Part shown: one piece after another, positions 29,661 through 39,817 of the stretch
How the letters are laid out: the number at the start of each line of letters is the position of its first letter
Position numbering within the stretch: position 1 is the first letter of the stretch
NCBI GenBank assembly: GCA_020852865.1
Contig: JADYZZ010000082.1
Coordinates: 60,977 to 124,976 of the forward strand
Direction: 5' to 3'
DNA from: Rubrivivax sp.
GTDB taxonomy: Bacteria; Pseudomonadota; Gammaproteobacteria; Burkholderiales; Burkholderiaceae_C
Length of the DNA: 64,000 nt
The notes under the pieces: generated by a model
Database searches by the model: none
Seen by the model: the letters and a program-made list of their open reading frames with translations, nothing else
What the model was told of the DNA's origin: nothing
Made by a program: the position numbers and the translations under genes

Positions 29661-30343
29661 GCCCGGAACTCCGACGCGCCGCCCGAGCCGGCGGCGCCGG
29701 CTTCGAGCAGCCGGCACATCATCTGGTGACGGCTTTGCACGCCGAAGACGCGGAACACCGCCGAGACATGTGCCTTGACCGTGCCCTCGGCGATGTCGAG
29801 CCGGCGCGCGATGCCCTTGTTCGACAGACCCTGGCGCAGCAGCGCGAGCACCTCGTGCTGGCGCGACGAGAGCTCGGCCAGGCGTGCCTGCAGCTCGCTG
29901 CCGGCCGGGCCGTCGCTGCTGCGGCTGGCCTGTTCGGCGAGCAGGTACTCGAACGGAATGTAGGCGCGGTCGTGCACCACCTGGGCCAGGGCGCGGCCGA
30001 GCTGCTCGTCGCTGTAGGCCTTGGGCACGAACCCGTTGGCGCCATGGTCGAGCACCTCGCGCACGATGGCGATGTCGGCGCTGCCCGAGATCACGCACAC
30101 CAGCGCGTCGTCGTAGGCCTCGCGCAAGGCGGCCAGCGCGGTGAGGCCGGCCACGCCGGGCAGGTGATAGTCGAGCACGATCAGGTCGCAGGGCGCTGCG
30201 GCCAGGGCCAGCGCCTCCTCGGCCGAGCGCACGGCATGGAACTCGAGCGCGCCGAGCGCCGGCGCGGCCTGCACCAGCGCCTCGAGCGCACGGCGGATGC
30301 CGCTCCACACGAGCGGATGGTCGTCGACCAGCAGCACGCGCAT
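29657..30343 (-). CDS. LuxR/NarL-type response regulator
   Basis: This response regulator has 228 residues. Its receiver domain starts MRVLLVDDHPLVWSGIRRAL, with the phospho-acceptor Asp in LIVLDYHLPG and the conserved Lys in GFVPKAYSD. The C-terminal LuxR helix-turn-helix is LSSRQHEVLALLRQGLSNKG followed by TVKAHVSAVFRVFGV. The start at 30343 has an AGGGGGAG site and begins at the receiver domain. It is coupled by GTGA overlap to the kinase gene, and so pairs with it. The likely targets include this operon, but no operator was identified. Confidence 0.93.
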   Translation of the reverse strand: MRVLLVDDHPLVWSGIRRALEALVQAAPALGALEFHAVRSAEEALALAAAPCDLIVLDYHLPGVAGLTALAALREAYDDALVCVISGSADIAIVREVLDHGANGFVPKAYSDEQLGRALAQVVHDRAYIPFEYLLAEQASRSSDGPAGSELQARLAELSSRQHEVLALLRQGLSNKGIARRLDIAEGTVKAHVSAVFRVFGVQSRHQMMCRLLEAGAAGSGGASEFRA

Positions 30344-30457
30344 CCCGCTCCCCCTTCGCGCCCGCGCCTCATGGCGGCAGCGCAAAGCTAACCCAGGTCG
30401 GCCCGCTTGAACAGGGCGCAGGGCCGGCGGCTGAATCGGGCCCTTTGCGGAGCCCCA

Positions 30458-30485
30458 CGCGGGCGCGATTCATGTGTTCACAGGC
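30458..30485 (-). repeat. Dispersed 28-bp intergenic repeat, copy B
   Basis: On the minus strand this reads GCCTGTG-N7-GAATCGCGCCCGCG, with the same spacing as copies A and C. It sits between the two LuxR-type regulator genes and ends about two bases before the stop codon of the gene at 30488. Confidence 0.6.
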
Positions 30486-30487
30486 GT

Positions 30488-31117
30488 TCACTCCTCGAGC
30501 AGGCCCAGCAGCGGCGGCAGCCGCGACAGCCGGGCCAGCAGTTCGCGCAGGCTGGCCGCACCGGCCTTGGCGCGGATGCTCGTGACTTGCGTGCGCACCG
30601 TGCACAGCGCGACGCCATGCTCGCGCGCGATGTCCTCGGGGCTGCAGCCGGCGAGCAGCGCATGCAGCACGGCGAGCTCGGCCGCGGTGAGCTGATGCCG
30701 GCGCGCATAGGCCTCGACCGCCAGCGCGCTGCACAGGCGCGAGCGGCCGAGCACGATCGCGGCCAGCGCCTGCGCCCCCTGCGGTGCGGCCGGCACCACG
30801 CTGGCCACGGTGTCGCCGAGCTCGATGAGCGAACGCAGGCCGCGGTCGACCGCCCCGTGCACCGCGCGCTCGAGCGCGGCGCCGAGCCGGGCATCGGACA
30901 CGTGCAGCCGCTCGCCGTCCAGGCCGAGGCGTGACAGGCAGCGCAGGCGCTGGCGTGCGGTCCGGTTGCTGTGCACGAGGCGCAGCTCGCGCGTCACCAG
31001 CAAGGTGCCGTAGTCCAGCGCATCGAGCAGGCCCTCGAACCACGCGCGCCAACCCGGCGCCGCCGACAGGTCCTGCGCCGCTTCGGGCCAGGTCCGGGTC
31101 ATGTAGATCTCGCTCAT
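30488..31117 (-). CDS. LuxR-family transcriptional regulator, no receiver domain
   Basis: This regulator has 209 residues. A C-terminal LuxR helix-turn-helix is seen in LTAAELAVLHALLAGCSPED followed by IAREHGVALCTVRTQVTSIRA. The N-terminal 130 residues have no phosphorylation site. They resemble a PAS-like sensor (LLDALDYGTLLVTRELRLVH and SNRTARQRLRC), as in helix-turn-helix proteins of Burkholderiales that carry such domains. AGGAGGAG precedes the Met at 31117, so the frame extension to 31165 is not used. The ligand is unknown. Confidence 0.82.
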   Translation of the reverse strand: MSEIYMTRTWPEAAQDLSAAPGWRAWFEGLLDALDYGTLLVTRELRLVHSNRTARQRLRCLSRLGLDGERLHVSDARLGAALERAVHGAVDRGLRSLIELGDTVASVVPAAPQGAQALAAIVLGRSRLCSALAVEAYARRHQLTAAELAVLHALLAGCSPEDIAREHGVALCTVRTQVTSIRAKAGAASLRELLARLSRLPPLLGLLEE

Positions 31118-31436
31118 TGCGGTCTCCTCCTGGTGCCGCAACCCCGGGCGGCACGATGGCGGCAAGAATGGGCGCAGCAGCGCACCGGCGCAATCCGACG
31201 CTGGTGTCGGCGGGACCAGGCCTTTGGTTTATTTCGGCAGTGCGCGGCCGACCTGCGAATCGGCCGGCGTCTGCGCTTGCCGCGACGCCATGGCGAGCGC
31301 GGCCGGCGCAGGCCGGCGTCGGCCGCCTTGCTGGCGACACGCCGGTTCACGCGGCGCCCAATGCGCCCGCATCCCGCGTCGGGCCGCATAGTCCAGTGGA
31401 CGACTCGAGTCGAGTCAACGAGTCTTGGAGGCCACC
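31118..31436. other. Divergent intergenic region
   Basis: No gene was seen in these 319 bases. A GACTCGAGTC palindrome overlaps a GAGTC repeat at 31402-31416, followed by a GGAGG ribosome binding site for the next gene. Promoters for the LuxR gene and the small exported protein should lie here. Confidence 0.45.
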
Positions 31437-31832
31437 ATGAAGTCGTTCGTCCCCTGCACCATCCTGGGCGTTACGCTGGCGGGAGCCGCCGCGCTCTCAC
31501 CGCTGGCCGCAACGGCCGCCACCGAATCGGACCAGCGGGTCGAGATCGTCGCGCCGAGCCCGTGCGCGACCGAAGCCGTCGCCTCGCGGCAGGTCGACGC
31601 CCGTTTCCAGCTCGACAACGGCGAGCGGCCGCGCGTGCGCAGCTTCGGCAGCGCGCTGCGGGTGCACTACGGCGCACGCGCAGGACGGACGCTGCCCCAG
31701 GACGGCCGCGGCGGCTTCGTGTCGCCCGACGGCCAGATGGCGCTGCGCTTCGAGATGGACGCCGACGGCGAGCCGCAGGAGGTGGTGCTGCCGATTCCGC
31801 GCGCCTGGAGGCAGCGCGGCAGCACGCCGTGA
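31437..31832 (+). CDS. Hypothetical small exported protein
   Basis: This protein of 131 residues is not recognised. A signal peptide runs to about residue 31 (TLAGAAALSPLAATAA). The mature domain contains one Cys and short beta-like stretches (RVRSFGSALRVHYGARAG; ALRFEMDADGEPQEVVLP). GGAGG sits seven bases before the ATG at 31437, which is therefore preferred to the in-frame ATG at 31425. It is divergent from the LuxR regulator and may be its target; this is only positional. Confidence 0.6.
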   Translation: MKSFVPCTILGVTLAGAAALSPLAATAATESDQRVEIVAPSPCATEAVASRQVDARFQLDNGERPRVRSFGSALRVHYGARAGRTLPQDGRGGFVSPDGQMALRFEMDADGEPQEVVLPIPRAWRQRGSTP

Positions 31833-32029
31833 CGCGGGCACGGTGGCGCGCGGCGCGCGCAGGGCGTTGCGCGATGAACCGTGCTCTGCCGCCCGCCGGA
31901 TGCCGCGGCGCTCTCCGCGCGCGCGGCCGGGCGCATGCGCCATTGCGCCGGACACGCGGCCGATGGCACCATACACGACGCGGGGCGAGGGCCGGCGGCG
32001 GATTGAAGGGCCGTTCACTGGAGCAGGTC

Positions 32030-32482
32030 ATGATCGGGTTCGAGATGAAGGCATGGGGATCGGGCGGCTTCAAGCAGAAGAGGGCCGCCTGGTCGGAGGG
32101 CAGTCTGATGGCGCTCAAGGTGCTCGCCCTGGCCGGCAGCTTCGCCGACAAGGGCAAGCAGGGCAGCACGCAAAAGGGTGCGCTCTCCGCCATCGAGGCG
32201 AGCTTCAAGAAGATCGCCGACAAGCGATTCGCCCACATCTGCGGGCTCGGCTTGGACTTCGCCCTCTTCATCAGGGGCGATCTGAACTTCAAGTACTATT
32301 TCGACTCGTCGAAGTCGTCGGCGCAGGTCCAGAGCGAGCTGTATCACCGGTTCCTGTCGGAGACCGACAAGATCGGCGACCAGGTCATGATCTACTTCTG
32401 CGCCATCGTCGACGATTTCGTGACCAGGAATTTCGACAACAGCGACGAGGACCTGACGCTCACGATCGACATCGATCTGTGA
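32030..32482 (+). CDS. Hypothetical protein
   Basis: This protein of 150 residues is not recognised. It begins MIGFEMKAWGSGGF and is rich in Lys, Phe and Asp with little Arg. Its composition and codon use therefore differ from its Arg-rich surroundings. The end is very acidic (NFDNSDEDLTLTIDIDL). A weak GGAG lies about ten bases before the ATG. Coding is supported by the composition (FKYYFDSSKSSAQVQSELYH) rather than by family match. It may be cytosolic, since there is no signal or membrane segment. Confidence 0.55.
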   Translation: MIGFEMKAWGSGGFKQKRAAWSEGSLMALKVLALAGSFADKGKQGSTQKGALSAIEASFKKIADKRFAHICGLGLDFALFIRGDLNFKYYFDSSKSSAQVQSELYHRFLSETDKIGDQVMIYFCAIVDDFVTRNFDNSDEDLTLTIDIDL

Positions 32483-32551
32483 GTACATGCCGGCGGCGCG
32501 CGGTGCCGTCCGGCGCGCGGTCGATGGCGGAACTGCCCAAGGAACCCATCG

Positions 32552-33190
32552 ATGCTGCGGTACGAAACCATTCCCGTCACCCCGTTCGAGCAGAACTGCT
32601 CCATCGTCTGGTGCGACCGCACGATGGCCGGCGCCGTGATCGACCCCGGCGGTGAGGTCGAGCGCATCCGCGCCCAAGCGCAGCATCTGGGCGTGCGGCT
32701 CGAGCAGATCCTGCTCACGCATGCGCACATCGACCATGCCGGCGGCGCCGCGGCGCTGGCGCGCGCGCTGGCGCTGCCCATCGTCGGTCCGCACCGCGGC
32801 GACCAGTACTGGATCGACGCGCTGCCGATGCAGGCGCGCCAGTTCGGCTTCGCGGCGGCCGAGGGCTTCACGCCCACGCGCTGGCTGGCCGACGGCGACG
32901 AAGTGAAGGTGGGCGAGTGCGTGCTCACGGTGCGCCACTGCCCGGGCCACACGCCGGGCCATGTGGTGTTCCACAGCGCCGAGGCCAGGCGCGCCTTCGT
33001 CGGCGACGTGCTGTTCGCCGGCAGCATCGGCCGCACCGATTTCCCCGGCGGCGACCACGCGACGCTCATCGCCAGCATCCGCGAGCGGCTGTGGCCGATG
33101 GGCGACGACACGGTGTTCATCCCCGGCCACGGGCCCGAGGGCAGCTTCGGGCACGAGCGGCGGCATAACCCCTACGTCGGCGACACCTGA
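32552..33190 (+). CDS. Metallo-beta-lactamase fold hydrolase (glyoxalase II-like)
   Basis: This MBL-fold hydrolase of 212 residues resembles the short glyoxalase II relatives (YcbL type). The metal site is THAHIDHAGG, the second His motif is CPGHTPGHVV, the bridging Asp is in AFVGDVLFAGSIGRTDFPGG and the last His is in VFIPGHGPEG. It probably hydrolyses a thioester or related substrate in the cytosol. It stands alone between the orphan gene at 32030 and the HAD genes. Confidence 0.9.
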   Translation: MLRYETIPVTPFEQNCSIVWCDRTMAGAVIDPGGEVERIRAQAQHLGVRLEQILLTHAHIDHAGGAAALARALALPIVGPHRGDQYWIDALPMQARQFGFAAAEGFTPTRWLADGDEVKVGECVLTVRHCPGHTPGHVVFHSAEARRAFVGDVLFAGSIGRTDFPGGDHATLIASIRERLWPMGDDTVFIPGHGPEGSFGHERRHNPYVGDT

Positions 33191-33510
33191 GCGCGGGTGT
33201 CGACGCGCGTCGCTCGCCCAGAAGCCCGCCCGGCGCTGCGGCGCAGCCGGGAGCGGCGCAGCCGGGAGCGGCGCCATGCACCACGAATCGACGGCGGTGG
33301 CGATGCGGCGGGACAAGCGCTCGCATCGGCGCCGGAGCATGCGACACACAGGGTTTCTCGACCGCCGCGTCGCTCCCTGCGCGTTGCGTCACAGGCGGCA
33401 GAGCCGGCGCATCAGCGCGCTCGAGCGCCGCGCCGACATGTCGACAGCCGCATGCGCCGACCCGCGGGCATGCCGCCTGCGGACGGGCTCGACCCCTTGG
33501 CGACGAGCCG
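33191..33510. other. Intergenic region with short tandem repeat
   Basis: These 320 bases lie between convergent genes. Two exact copies of the 15-bp GCGCAGCCGGGAGCG stand at 33241-33270. No gene or terminator was recognised. Confidence 0.45.
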
Positions 33511-34224
33511 CTACGCCGATGCCGGCAGTTCGAGGCCGGCCGCGCGCGCGAACGTGTTCAGATCCGAGAGATCCTCGAACACCGCCTCTGCACCGCGGAA
33601 GTCCTGCCCGCGCGTGTAGGCGTTCACCGTGACGAAGGTTCGCAGTCCGGCGGCGCGTGCCGCGGCGAGCCCCAGTTCGGAGTCCTCGAGCGCAAGACAT
33701 TCCGCGGCACCCAGACCCAGTTGCCGAAGCACCCAGACATAGATGTCCGGCGCCGGCTTCTTGTGCGGCACCTGGTCGCCGCAGCCCAGCACGCCGAAAA
33801 GCCGCGCCCCGTTGTGGCCGAGGTTGGCGGTCAGGAGCGCAACGACGTTCTCTTGCGCCGTGGTCGTGGCGACCGCAAGCCGGATCCCGGCAGCGTGTGC
33901 ACGGGCGATCAGTTCGGCGATTCCCGGCCGCAACGGCATGCCGCCGGCGCGCACCATGGCGGTGTAGATCTCGGTCTTGCGCCGGTACAGGCGAGCGATG
34001 AGATCGTCGAGGTCGGTTGGCGCGACCGAGTTCCAGAAGTCAGCGACGAAATGGCGCATGCGCTCCTTGCCGCCCGTCACCGCGAGCAACCTGGCGTAAA
34101 GCGCCTGGTCCCAGTGCCATGGCAGCCCCGCCTCCTCGAAGGCGCGGTTGTAGGCCTGGCGGTGGCCTTCCTCGGTGTCGGCCAGCGTGCCGTCGACGTC
34201 GAAAATGATCGCCCTGGGGTTCAT
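33511..34224 (-). CDS. HAD-family phosphatase, CbbY-like
   Basis: This HAD hydrolase has 237 residues. Motif I is FDVDGTLADTEEGH, a helical cap with HFVADFWNSV follows, motif II is VATTTAQ, motif III is the Lys in HKKPAPDIYVWVL and motif IV is ALEDSELGLAAARAAGL. It is close to CbbY/Gph-type sugar-phosphate phosphatases such as xylulose-1,5-bisphosphate phosphatase. The start at 34224 (MNPRAIIFDVDG) matches family N-termini. It is followed on the same strand by nothing within 300 bp and preceded by a second HAD gene. Confidence 0.9.
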   Translation of the reverse strand: MNPRAIIFDVDGTLADTEEGHRQAYNRAFEEAGLPWHWDQALYARLLAVTGGKERMRHFVADFWNSVAPTDLDDLIARLYRRKTEIYTAMVRAGGMPLRPGIAELIARAHAAGIRLAVATTTAQENVVALLTANLGHNGARLFGVLGCGDQVPHKKPAPDIYVWVLRQLGLGAAECLALEDSELGLAAARAAGLRTFVTVNAYTRGQDFRGAEAVFEDLSDLNTFARAAGLELPASA

Positions 34225-34255
34225 GCCGGTACTCCCGATTCGCTCGCGCGCACGC

Positions 34256-35032
34256 TCATCGGCTGCGATGCCGCCCTGCTGCATCCGAAGTTCCCGCATG
34301 CGCCGGACGCTCCGGCCGCGATGCGTCCACGGGCACGCTGCGGATGGGCGATTCGGGCCAGCCGAAGCCGGCCTTCTCGACCACCGCCGCATCGAGTTCA
34401 TCGAGGTGCCCGATGCACACCGCAGCCAACGCGGCCACCTCGGGCCGCAGCGGGTAGAGCGGATGCGGAGCGGCGACGATACCCATGCCGGCGGCGTGCA
34501 GCGAGCGCACGCCGTTGCCCGAGTCCTCGATGCCCACGGCGTGTTGTGCCGCGACGCCCAACCGCGCCAGGGCGAGCAGGTACAGGTCCGGTGCGGGTTT
34601 GCCGTGCTCGACCTCGTCGCCCCAGGCGCACACCGCAAACAGCGGCGCGAGCCCCATCGCCTCGAGCACGTACTCGCCCACTGCGCCCGGCGAGCCCGAG
34701 GCCAGCGCAAGCGGGTAGCGCGCTGCCAGCCGGCGCACGGCGGCTGCGGCGCCGTCTCGCGCCGGCAAATGCCGACGGTACTTCTCGCGCAGACGGTCGA
34801 TGACCATGTGCGCCACGGCGGCCTCGTCCAGGCCATGCTCGCGCAGCGACAGGCGCTCGACCATGATGCGCGACCAGCCCGCCGTGTTGCAGCCCATCGT
34901 CGCCGCCTGGTCCTCGTCGCTCCAGCGGCGCGCAAGACGTGCGGCGAATTCCACCCGCACCTGCTTCCACAGATCCTCCGAGTCGATGAGGACCCCATCC
35001 ATGTCGAAGACGACTGCCTGCACCCGGGTCAT
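34256..35032 (-). CDS. HAD-family phosphatase, beta-phosphoglucomutase/sugar-phosphatase-like
   Basis: This second HAD hydrolase has 258 residues. Motif I is VVFDMDGVLIDSEDLWKQV, motif II is LASGSPGAVGEYVLEAM, motif III is in HGKPAPDLYLLALARLGV and motif IV is GIEDSGNGVRSLHAAGM. It resembles HxpB/YniC-type sugar phosphatases. The C-terminal 25 residues are Pro/Arg-rich and lie outside the fold. It is 31 bp upstream of the other HAD gene, so the two are probably co-transcribed. They differ enough that recent duplication is unlikely. Confidence 0.9.
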   Translation of the reverse strand: MTRVQAVVFDMDGVLIDSEDLWKQVRVEFAARLARRWSDEDQAATMGCNTAGWSRIMVERLSLREHGLDEAAVAHMVIDRLREKYRRHLPARDGAAAAVRRLAARYPLALASGSPGAVGEYVLEAMGLAPLFAVCAWGDEVEHGKPAPDLYLLALARLGVAAQHAVGIEDSGNGVRSLHAAGMGIVAAPHPLYPLRPEVAALAAVCIGHLDELDAAVVEKAGFGWPESPIRSVPVDASRPERPAHAGTSDAAGRHRSR

Positions 35033-35112
35033 CGCTGCGCTCTTGCCGGCGGAATTGCGCCGCGGATTATCCGGGCCCGCGGCAGCCGGCCGAGCCGGGC
35101 GCCCTTGCGGTA

Positions 35113-35126
35113 TTGACTTGGATCAA
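35113..35126. promoter_or_regulatory. FNR-like site upstream of ulaG
   Basis: TTGACTTGGATCAA matches nine of ten defined positions of the FNR consensus. It lies between the divergent HAD gene and the ulaG-like gene, 120 bp before the latter. It could affect either gene. Confidence 0.4.
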
Positions 35127-35151
35127 TTCGATCCTTCTCAGGCTCTTCATC

Positions 35152-35164
35152 GATCAAGTTGATC
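35152..35164. promoter_or_regulatory. Palindromic operator candidate upstream of ulaG
   Basis: GATCAA-G-TTGATC is a perfect six-base inverted repeat with one central base. It sits in an AT-richer stretch 82 bp before the ulaG-like start. It is a plausible operator for the DeoR-family regulator encoded at 42 kb. Confidence 0.4.
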
Positions 35165-35246
35165 TTGTTCTGGTCGATCTTCCTGGCTATCATGTGCATC
35201 GATCGCGCAGGATGATCGAAACGTCCTGCGTCAGCGGGAGCAAGGC

Positions 35247-36311
35247 ATGGCAAAGGTCGAAGAGGTCACGCGCGAGTCCTGGATCCTGGGCACGTTCCCG
35301 CAGTGGGGCACCTGGCTCAACGAGGAGATCGAGCGCGAGGTCGTGCGCCCGGGCACGTTCGCGATGTGGTGGCTTGCCTGCACAGGCATCTGGGTCAAGA
35401 CCGAGGGCAACACCAACCTCTCGATCGACCTGTGGTGCGGCACCGGCAAGCGTTCGATGAAGAACCCGCTGATGGATCCGCACCACCAGATGGCGCGCAT
35501 GAGCGGTTGCGTGAAGCTGCAGCGCAACCTGCGCGTCTCGCCCTTCGTGATCGACCCCTTCGCCATCCGCGAGATCGACGCGGTGCTGTCCACGCACACG
35601 CACAACGACCACATCGACATCAACGTCGCCGCCGCCGTGCTGCGCAACGTCGACAAGAAGGTGCCCTTCGTCGGCCCCAAGTCCTCGGCCGAGGTATGGA
35701 AGAAGTGGGGCGTGCCGTCCGAGCGGATCATGCAGGTGCGGCCCGGCGACTCGGTGAAGGTGGGCGACGTCGAGATCCTCGCCCTCGAGGCCTTCGACCG
35801 CACGATGGCGCTCACGCTGCCCAAGGAACAGACCGCCAAGGGCAAGCTGCCCGTCGACATGGACGAAGTGGCCGTCAACTACCTCGTCAAGACGCCCGGC
35901 GGCACGATCTACCACAGCGGCGACTCGCACTACTCCAACGGCTACGCCAAGCACGGCAACGAGCACGCCATCGACGTGGCGCTGGGCTCGTACGGCGAGA
36001 ACCCGCGCGGCATCACCGACAAGATGACCTCGTCGGACATCCTGCGCATGGGCGAGGCGCTCGACGCCAAGGTGGTGATCCCCTACCACCATGACATCTG
36101 GTCGAACTTCCTCGCCGACCCGATGGAGATCCTGGCGCTGTGGAAGATGCGCCGGCACCGTCTGAAGTACCGCTTCAAGCCCTTCATCTGGCAAGTCGGC
36201 GGCAAGTTCGTCTACCCCGACGACAAGGACGACCTCGAGTACCACTACGAGCGCGGCTTCGACGACGTGTTCACCAAGGAGACCGACCTGCCCTTCCCGT
36301 CGTTCCTGTAG
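35247..36311 (+). CDS. ulaG: UlaG-like L-ascorbate-6-phosphate lactonase
   Basis: This MBL-fold lactonase has 354 residues, the same length as E. coli UlaG, which opens L-ascorbate 6-phosphate to 3-keto-L-gulonate 6-phosphate. The metal motif is [18 protein letters not shown]. Other conserved parts are [20 protein letters not shown] near the N-terminus, [16 protein letters not shown] and [17 protein letters not shown]. It is the first gene of an ABC-kinase-epimerase locus without the UlaABC PTS. The substrate may therefore be phosphorylated by the FGGY kinase, or be an unphosphorylated lactone. Confidence 0.88.
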   Translation: MAKVEEVTRESWILGTFPQWGTWLNEEIEREVVRPGTFAMWWLACTGIWVKTEGNTNLSIDLWCGTGKRSMKNPLMDPHHQMARMSGCVKLQRNLRVSPFVIDPFAIREIDAVLSTHTHNDHIDINVAAAVLRNVDKKVPFVGPKSSAEVWKKWGVPSERIMQVRPGDSVKVGDVEILALEAFDRTMALTLPKEQTAKGKLPVDMDEVAVNYLVKTPGGTIYHSGDSHYSNGYAKHGNEHAIDVALGSYGENPRGITDKMTSSDILRMGEALDAKVVIPYHHDIWSNFLADPMEILALWKMRRHRLKYRFKPFIWQVGGKFVYPDDKDDLEYHYERGFDDVFTKETDLPFPSFL

Positions 36312-36395
36312 CGCGCCCGGAGCGCCGGCGGCAGGCCGGCCCCGGCGCCGCGACGACGACCAACGTCACCACCACCACCCGAGCGAGGCGACCGC

Positions 36396-37490
<1,095 letters not shown>

Positions 37491-37519
37491 TCCATCCTGA
37501 ACCACTCGAGGAGATGGCG

Positions 37520-38860
37520 ATGAAGAGAAGGACGCTGATCGAGCGCGCCGGCGGTGTTGCGCTGGGCGCCGTGGGTGCCGGGCTGCCCTGGTCCGTGCGC
37601 GCGCAGGACCGCTACAGCAAGTACAAGGGTCAGACGGTGGTGATGAGCATCCCCGCGCACCCGCACTACGACGCGATGCTCAAGCTGCTGCCCGAGTTCA
37701 CGAAGCAGACCGGCATCAAGGTCGAGACCGACCGCCTGGCGATGGCGCGGCTCAAGGACAAGCAGCTGCTCGAGATGGCCAAGCCGGCGGGCGACTACGA
37801 CCTCGCCTGCTACGTCGTGATGTGGAAGGGCGAGTACGTCAAGAAGAACCTGGTGCGCGAGCTCGAGCCCTTCTTCAAGAACGCCGCACTCGCCGACCCG
37901 GCCTACGACTTCGGCGATCTGGTGCCGCGCTACGTCGAGAACATCGGCCTGGTGGGCGGCCCCAAGGGTTACCTCAGGGGTCCGGGCGCGAAGCTGTACG
38001 GGCTGCCCTACGGCGCCGAGACTTCCATCCTTGCCTACCGGCGCGACCTCTTCGACAAGCACGGCCTGCGGCCTCCGGAAACCTACGCCGAGTTCGAGAA
38101 GCTGCTGCCGCTGCTCAGGGACAAGGCCGGCATCGGCGCGCTCACGTCGCGCGGCCAGGCCGGCCACCAGTGCGTGCACGCCTGGCTGCTGCACCTCAAT
38201 CCGCTCGGCGGCAAGGTGTTCGACGACGCGTGGAAGCCGCGCTTCAACGACGCCGTCGGCGTCAAGGCGCTCGAGTTTCTGAAGCTCGTTTCGGACACAG
38301 GCCCCACCGGCATCCCCGGCTTCGGCCAGGGCGAGATGATCACCTCGTTCCTGCAGGGCCAGGCCGCGATGTACCTCGACAGCTCGCTCATCTTCGGCCA
38401 GGTCAACAACCCCGCGGTGTCGAAGATCGGCGGTCTGGTCAGCTACGCCGTCCACCCCAAAGGCGTGCGCTACGCCTCCCAGTCCGGCGGCCTGGGCCTG
38501 GCGATTCCGAAGAATGCGAAGAACGCCGACGCGGCCTTCCTGCTGCTGCAGTGGCTCACGTCGAAGGAACAGGACAAGGCCGTGTGCAAGGTCGGCGGCG
38601 TGCCCACGCGCACGTCCACGATCGGCGACCGCGATCTCGTACGCCAGTACCCCGAGTACATCACGCTGCGCCAGCAGATCGAGTACTCCGACCCCGACTG
38701 GCGGCCCATCATCGCCGAGTGGGACGAGATCAACATCCAGGCGCTGGGGGTGGCCGTCTCCGAGGCGCTGACCGGCAAGAAGTCGCCCAGGGACGCGCTC
38801 GACGGCATGGTGCCCAAGGTCACCGCCATCATGAAGCGCGGCGGCTACCTCAAGGCCTGA
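37520..38860 (+). CDS. ABC sugar transporter substrate-binding protein
   Basis: This family 1 extracellular solute-binding protein has 446 residues. The N-terminus MKRRTLIERAGGVALGAVGA is a twin-arginine-like export signal ending near WSVRAQD. Ligand-site-type residues occur in YDLACYVVMWKGEYVKK, YGLPYGAETSILAYRRDLFD and SQSGGLGLAIPKN. CGAGGAG precedes the ATG at 37520 at good spacing; the in-frame ATG at 37514 is too close. Related proteins bind sugars, polyols and sugar acids. Context suggests a pentulose, ascorbate-like or keto-gulonate ligand. Confidence 0.9.
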   Translation: MKRRTLIERAGGVALGAVGAGLPWSVRAQDRYSKYKGQTVVMSIPAHPHYDAMLKLLPEFTKQTGIKVETDRLAMARLKDKQLLEMAKPAGDYDLACYVVMWKGEYVKKNLVRELEPFFKNAALADPAYDFGDLVPRYVENIGLVGGPKGYLRGPGAKLYGLPYGAETSILAYRRDLFDKHGLRPPETYAEFEKLLPLLRDKAGIGALTSRGQAGHQCVHAWLLHLNPLGGKVFDDAWKPRFNDAVGVKALEFLKLVSDTGPTGIPGFGQGEMITSFLQGQAAMYLDSSLIFGQVNNPAVSKIGGLVSYAVHPKGVRYASQSGGLGLAIPKNAKNADAAFLLLQWLTSKEQDKAVCKVGGVPTRTSTIGDRDLVRQYPEYITLRQQIEYSDPDWRPIIAEWDEINIQALGVAVSEALTGKKSPRDALDGMVPKVTAIMKRGGYLKA

Positions 38861-38935
38861 CAGGCGGACGGGGACAACGCGGCCCTTTCGCCCTTCACGT
38901 CCGCCTCGCCGCCGCCCGAGACCGAGAGACACGCC

Positions 38936-39817
38936 ATGCGCACGCCGTCCTGGGTTCCGCTCGTCTACCTGGGTCCGGCGCTGGGCGTCATGGCGGTCGC
39001 CTCGCTGTACCCGCTGCTGGCCGCGCTCCAGCTGGGCTTCTACGACTGGAGCATGGGCACGCCGTGGGGCGATGCGAAGTGGGTCGGCCTGGACGCCTTC
39101 GTCGCCGCCTTCCGCGACCCGGCGGTGTGGCGTTCGCTGGTGACGACCTTGATCTTCGCCTTCGTCTGCGTCGTCGCCGAGATGACGCTGGGCATCGCGC
39201 TGGCGCTGGCGCTGGAAGGCCAGCTGCGCGGCATGGCGGTGTTTCGCACCCTGTTCATCCTGCCGATGATGATCGCGCCCATCGCCGTGGGCCTGACCTG
39301 GCGCTATCTGTTCGACGCCCAGTTCGGCCTGCTCAACGCGCTCGCCGGCCTGGTGGGCATCGCCCCCATCCCCTGGCTGGCCCAGGAGCACACGGCCTTC
39401 GTTGCCATCGTCGTCGCCGACATCTGGCAGTGGACACCCTTCGTCTTCATCATGATGGTGGCGGGGCTGGCCAACGTCGACACCGCGGTGCTGGAGGCAG
39501 CGCGCATCGACGGCGCCAATTGGTGGCAGACGACGATGCGCGTCAAGCTGCCGATGGTCGTGCACGTCATCGCCATCACGCTGCTGATGCGGCTGATCGA
39601 CGCCTTCCGCGTGCTGGAGGTGATCTACATCCTCACCTTCGGCGGCCCGGGCGACAGCACCGAGATCCTGTCGCTGCACATCTACAAGACCGCCTTCGTC
39701 GGCCAGCGCCTGGGCAGCGCAGCGGCCATCTCCGTGCTGCTGCTGGCGGTGGTGGCAGCGCTGTCGTGGGCAGCGCTCGCCCTGTCCAACCCATTGAAGG
39801 AAGGACGGCGCGAATGA
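38936..39817 (+). CDS. ABC sugar transporter permease 1 (MalF/UgpA type)
   Basis: This six-helix inner-membrane permease has 293 residues. The EAA loop is EAARIDGANWWQTTMRVKLP. The N-terminal helix starts VPLVYLGPALGVMAVASLYP. It pairs with the next gene, whose ATG overlaps its stop (ATGA). Confidence 0.93.
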   Translation: MRTPSWVPLVYLGPALGVMAVASLYPLLAALQLGFYDWSMGTPWGDAKWVGLDAFVAAFRDPAVWRSLVTTLIFAFVCVVAEMTLGIALALALEGQLRGMAVFRTLFILPMMIAPIAVGLTWRYLFDAQFGLLNALAGLVGIAPIPWLAQEHTAFVAIVVADIWQWTPFVFIMMVAGLANVDTAVLEAARIDGANWWQTTMRVKLPMVVHVIAITLLMRLIDAFRVLEVIYILTFGGPGDSTEILSLHIYKTAFVGQRLGSAAAISVLLLAVVAALSWAALALSNPLKEGRRE

